From: Rhizobium bangladeshense
GTDB lineage: Bacteria > Pseudomonadota > Alphaproteobacteria > Rhizobiales > Rhizobiaceae
Reading direction: 5' to 3'
NCBI RefSeq assembly: GCF_017357245.1
Contig: NZ_CP071612.1
Span: 375,001 to 439,000, forward strand
Length of the DNA stretch: 64,000 nt
This document shows positions 62,629 to 64,000 of this stretch, piece by piece. The position numbers and the translations under genes were made by a program. The stretch's first letter is position 1, and each line of letters begins with the position of its first letter. The notes under the pieces were generated by a model, which was not told the DNA's origin, searched no databases, and was given only the letters and a program-made list of their open reading frames with translations.

Positions 62629-63702
62629 TTATGTGGCTGCCGCCGTCGGGAAGACGAGGGAGACACTCATGCCAGTGCCCGGGGACGAGGTTACTTCGAT
62701 CTCGGCGCGGGCGTTCTGCTTCAGCGACTGTATGATCATCGCGCTCAGTTTTCCGGGGTTCGGCCACTGCACATCCTGAGGAAGGCCGACCCCGTTGTCG
62801 GCAACGGTGATCCTGCAGCCGCTGTCGCTGACGACACAGCGCAGCGTGATCTCACCGCTATCACGCCCTACGAAGGCATGCTTGAGCGTATTCGTCAGGA
62901 GCTCGTTGATGACGAGCCCGGCGGGCATGGCTACGTTGATGGAAACCGGCCAGGTATCGACTTTCATGTCGAGTCGGATGCCTTCCACGGCGTGAGCCGC
63001 CATCACCGAGGCCGCAATCTGGCTCACATAGCTGCCGAGATCGATGGTGGCGCCCTTTTCTTCTTCCGACAATGAACGATAGAGGAGGGCCAATGCTTCG
63101 ATCCGCCCCGCAAGGCGTGCGAATCTCTCGCTTTCTTCGTTCTTTTGGGCATTGCGCGCTTCCATGCGGATGAGCGCCGTTATCATCTGCAGATTGTTTT
63201 TCACGCGATGCTGAAGTTCTCGCAGAAGGACGTCTTTCTCGGCCAGCAGTTGGCTGAAGCTCTGGCCAATTGTCACCTCATTGCGAGCGGCAAAGGCCAC
63301 CAGACGGAAAAGCGGAATGTCATCATCATTGACGATCGTGTTTGACCACACGTCAACAATGAAATTGTTTTCGGGTTCCGCCACAAGCGCGAAGGCGCCA
63401 ATATATTCCTCTGCCGTCGTCACAGCGGCTGTGAGCGTTGCCTCCCCAGAGACTTCGGTACAATTCAACTCGATATCCGACCAGCGCTTTCCTTCGACTT
63501 GCGTCGCCGCGAGCGCTGTCAGCCGTTCAAATTCCAGGTTGACGTAAACCAGCTTCTCGCAGCTGCCGAGTTCGGAGACAGCCACGGCAAAGGGGACATG
63601 ATCGAGAAAGTGTCGAAACCTGTCGTCGTCGAGGGCTTCGGCAAGATGAGGCAGGTTGCCAACGCCTTCCGGCGAAAGGGCATCGTCGTTGGTATCGGTC
63701 AT
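62629..63702 (-). CDS. HWE/HisKA_2-type sensor histidine kinase
   Basis: A 357-residue soluble kinase: a PAS-like sensor (about residues 25-130), then the HisKA_2 motif LLRELQHRVKNNLQMITAL with His165 as the phospho-acceptor, and a C-terminal ATPase domain with VINELLTNTLKHAF and VADNGVGLP. Such kinases often feed the general stress response (PhyR) or light and redox pathways. No response regulator is adjacent. Its ATG overlaps the stop of the upstream partial gene (ATGA). Confidence 0.88.
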   Translation of the reverse strand: MTDTNDDALSPEGVGNLPHLAEALDDDRFRHFLDHVPFAVAVSELGSCEKLVYVNLEFERLTALAATQVEGKRWSDIELNCTEVSGEATLTAAVTTAEEYIGAFALVAEPENNFIVDVWSNTIVNDDDIPLFRLVAFAARNEVTIGQSFSQLLAEKDVLLRELQHRVKNNLQMITALIRMEARNAQKNEESERFARLAGRIEALALLYRSLSEEEKGATIDLGSYVSQIAASVMAAHAVEGIRLDMKVDTWPVSINVAMPAGLVINELLTNTLKHAFVGRDSGEITLRCVVSDSGCRITVADNGVGLPQDVQWPNPGKLSAMIIQSLKQNARAEIEVTSSPGTGMSVSLVFPTAAAT

Positions 63703-64000
63703 GAACTGTTACTCGCGGACGCCGCTGTTCTTTTACGGCATGAGAATGCAGCGTTGCTTGAAAACTGCGGGGAAGCAAGCTCAATCGTTGTCGCACCTGC
63801 TGTCTCAAGCAGAGCAGACGTTGCCGACGCTCGATCGCTGCTTTCCTTGGCAAGCCGCGCTTCCCGAAGCCGCAACGCCTTTGCCCGCTGGGAACGAGCG
63901 TGAGATTCGAGCTCTTCGGCTGCTTTGCTCTTGGCGAAGAACTGCGACTGGACGTTGCCGAAGGCGATTTCCGCCAGAAGACGTCTGGCTTCGGGCCCAG
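63699..64000 (-). CDS. C-terminal part of an unidentified protein
   Basis: An open frame of about 100 codons entering from the right edge and ending at a TGA (63699-63701) that overlaps the start of the kinase gene. The first two thirds is alanine-, glutamate- and arginine-rich and could form a coiled coil (ARRLLAEIAFGNVQSQFF and AKALRLREARLAKE stretches). Its start lies outside the window. I do not recognise the family. The coupling to the kinase gene supports it as real. Confidence 0.55.
   Translation of the reverse strand, partial: GPEARRLLAEIAFGNVQSQFFAKSKAAEELESHARSQRAKALRLREARLAKESSDRASATSALLETAGATTIELASPQFSSNAAFSCRKRTAASASNSS

Overview
The window is a 64 kb stretch of the chromosome of a fast-growing Rhizobium species (Rhizobium leguminosarum / etli / phaseoli type). 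This rests on the high GC content, the gene order, and several alphaproteobacterial signatures: a Fur/Mur-type regulator without zinc cysteines, the ornithine-lipid gene olsB, malic enzyme fused to a phosphotransacetylase-like domain, rpoN following the lpt genes, a globin-coupled chemoreceptor, and rhizobial intergenic palindromes. No symbiosis genes, prophage, insertion sequences, CRISPR arrays, rRNA or tRNA genes were seen. Most of the window is core chromosome, with a few accessory insertions.

Layout. 1-7.1 kb (minus strand) is a compact housekeeping cluster: lnt (cut by the window edge), a CorC/TlyC-like CBS protein, ybeY, phoH, miaB, plsC, mur/fur, rimI and tsaB, many with overlapping start and stop codons. 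7.1-10.1 kb (minus) holds an Nfu-type Fe-S scaffold, a universal stress protein, trpS and a VOC protein, with a nested palindromic repeat upstream of trpS. 10.3-18.3 kb has a small M15-like peptidase (plus), then murJ, glnD, a small unknown and mutS (minus). 18.4-26.8 kb has maeB (plus), then olsB, a hybrid histidine kinase, lspA and two RNA methyltransferase-like genes (minus). 27.1-30 kb has a CoxG-like gene, a GNAT gene, lapA-like, ihfB and sppA.

30.1-36.4 kb (plus) is the lipopolysaccharide-transport and nitrogen-regulation cluster lptC-lptA-lptB-rpoN-[EamA transporter]-hpf-ptsN, closed by a palindromic repeat and a bidirectional terminator. 36.5-43 kb has two chemoreceptors (a Cache-type one ending in NWEEF and a globin-coupled one), a ribokinase and rmuC. 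43.1-46.1 kb is def-[toxin-antitoxin pair]-fmt-truA, where the FitAB-like pair splits the usual def-fmt neighbourhood and carries its own 13-bp palindromic operator. 46.2-49 kb holds dapE and dapD of lysine/peptidoglycan biosynthesis.

49-58.9 kb is more accessory: a LOG-family protein, a secreted EF-hand protein, a HAD nucleotidase, a BchE-like cobalamin/radical-SAM protein, ada with an overlapping PEP-mutase/isocitrate-lyase-family gene, lldD, a nitrilase-fold protein lacking the expected catalytic cysteine, and a desaturase with an apparent one-base frameshift near its 3' end. The desaturase diverges from an ArsR-type regulator across a repeated palindromic operator. 59.5-64 kb holds argB, an ECF sigma / RskA-type anti-sigma / fasciclin module, and an HWE-type sensor kinase translationally coupled to an upstream gene cut by the window end.

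I found no large novel system. The points most worth following are the ArsR-desaturase pair with its operators and frameshift, the degenerate nitrilase-fold protein, the orphan BchE-like enzyme, and the toxin-antitoxin insertion between def and fmt.
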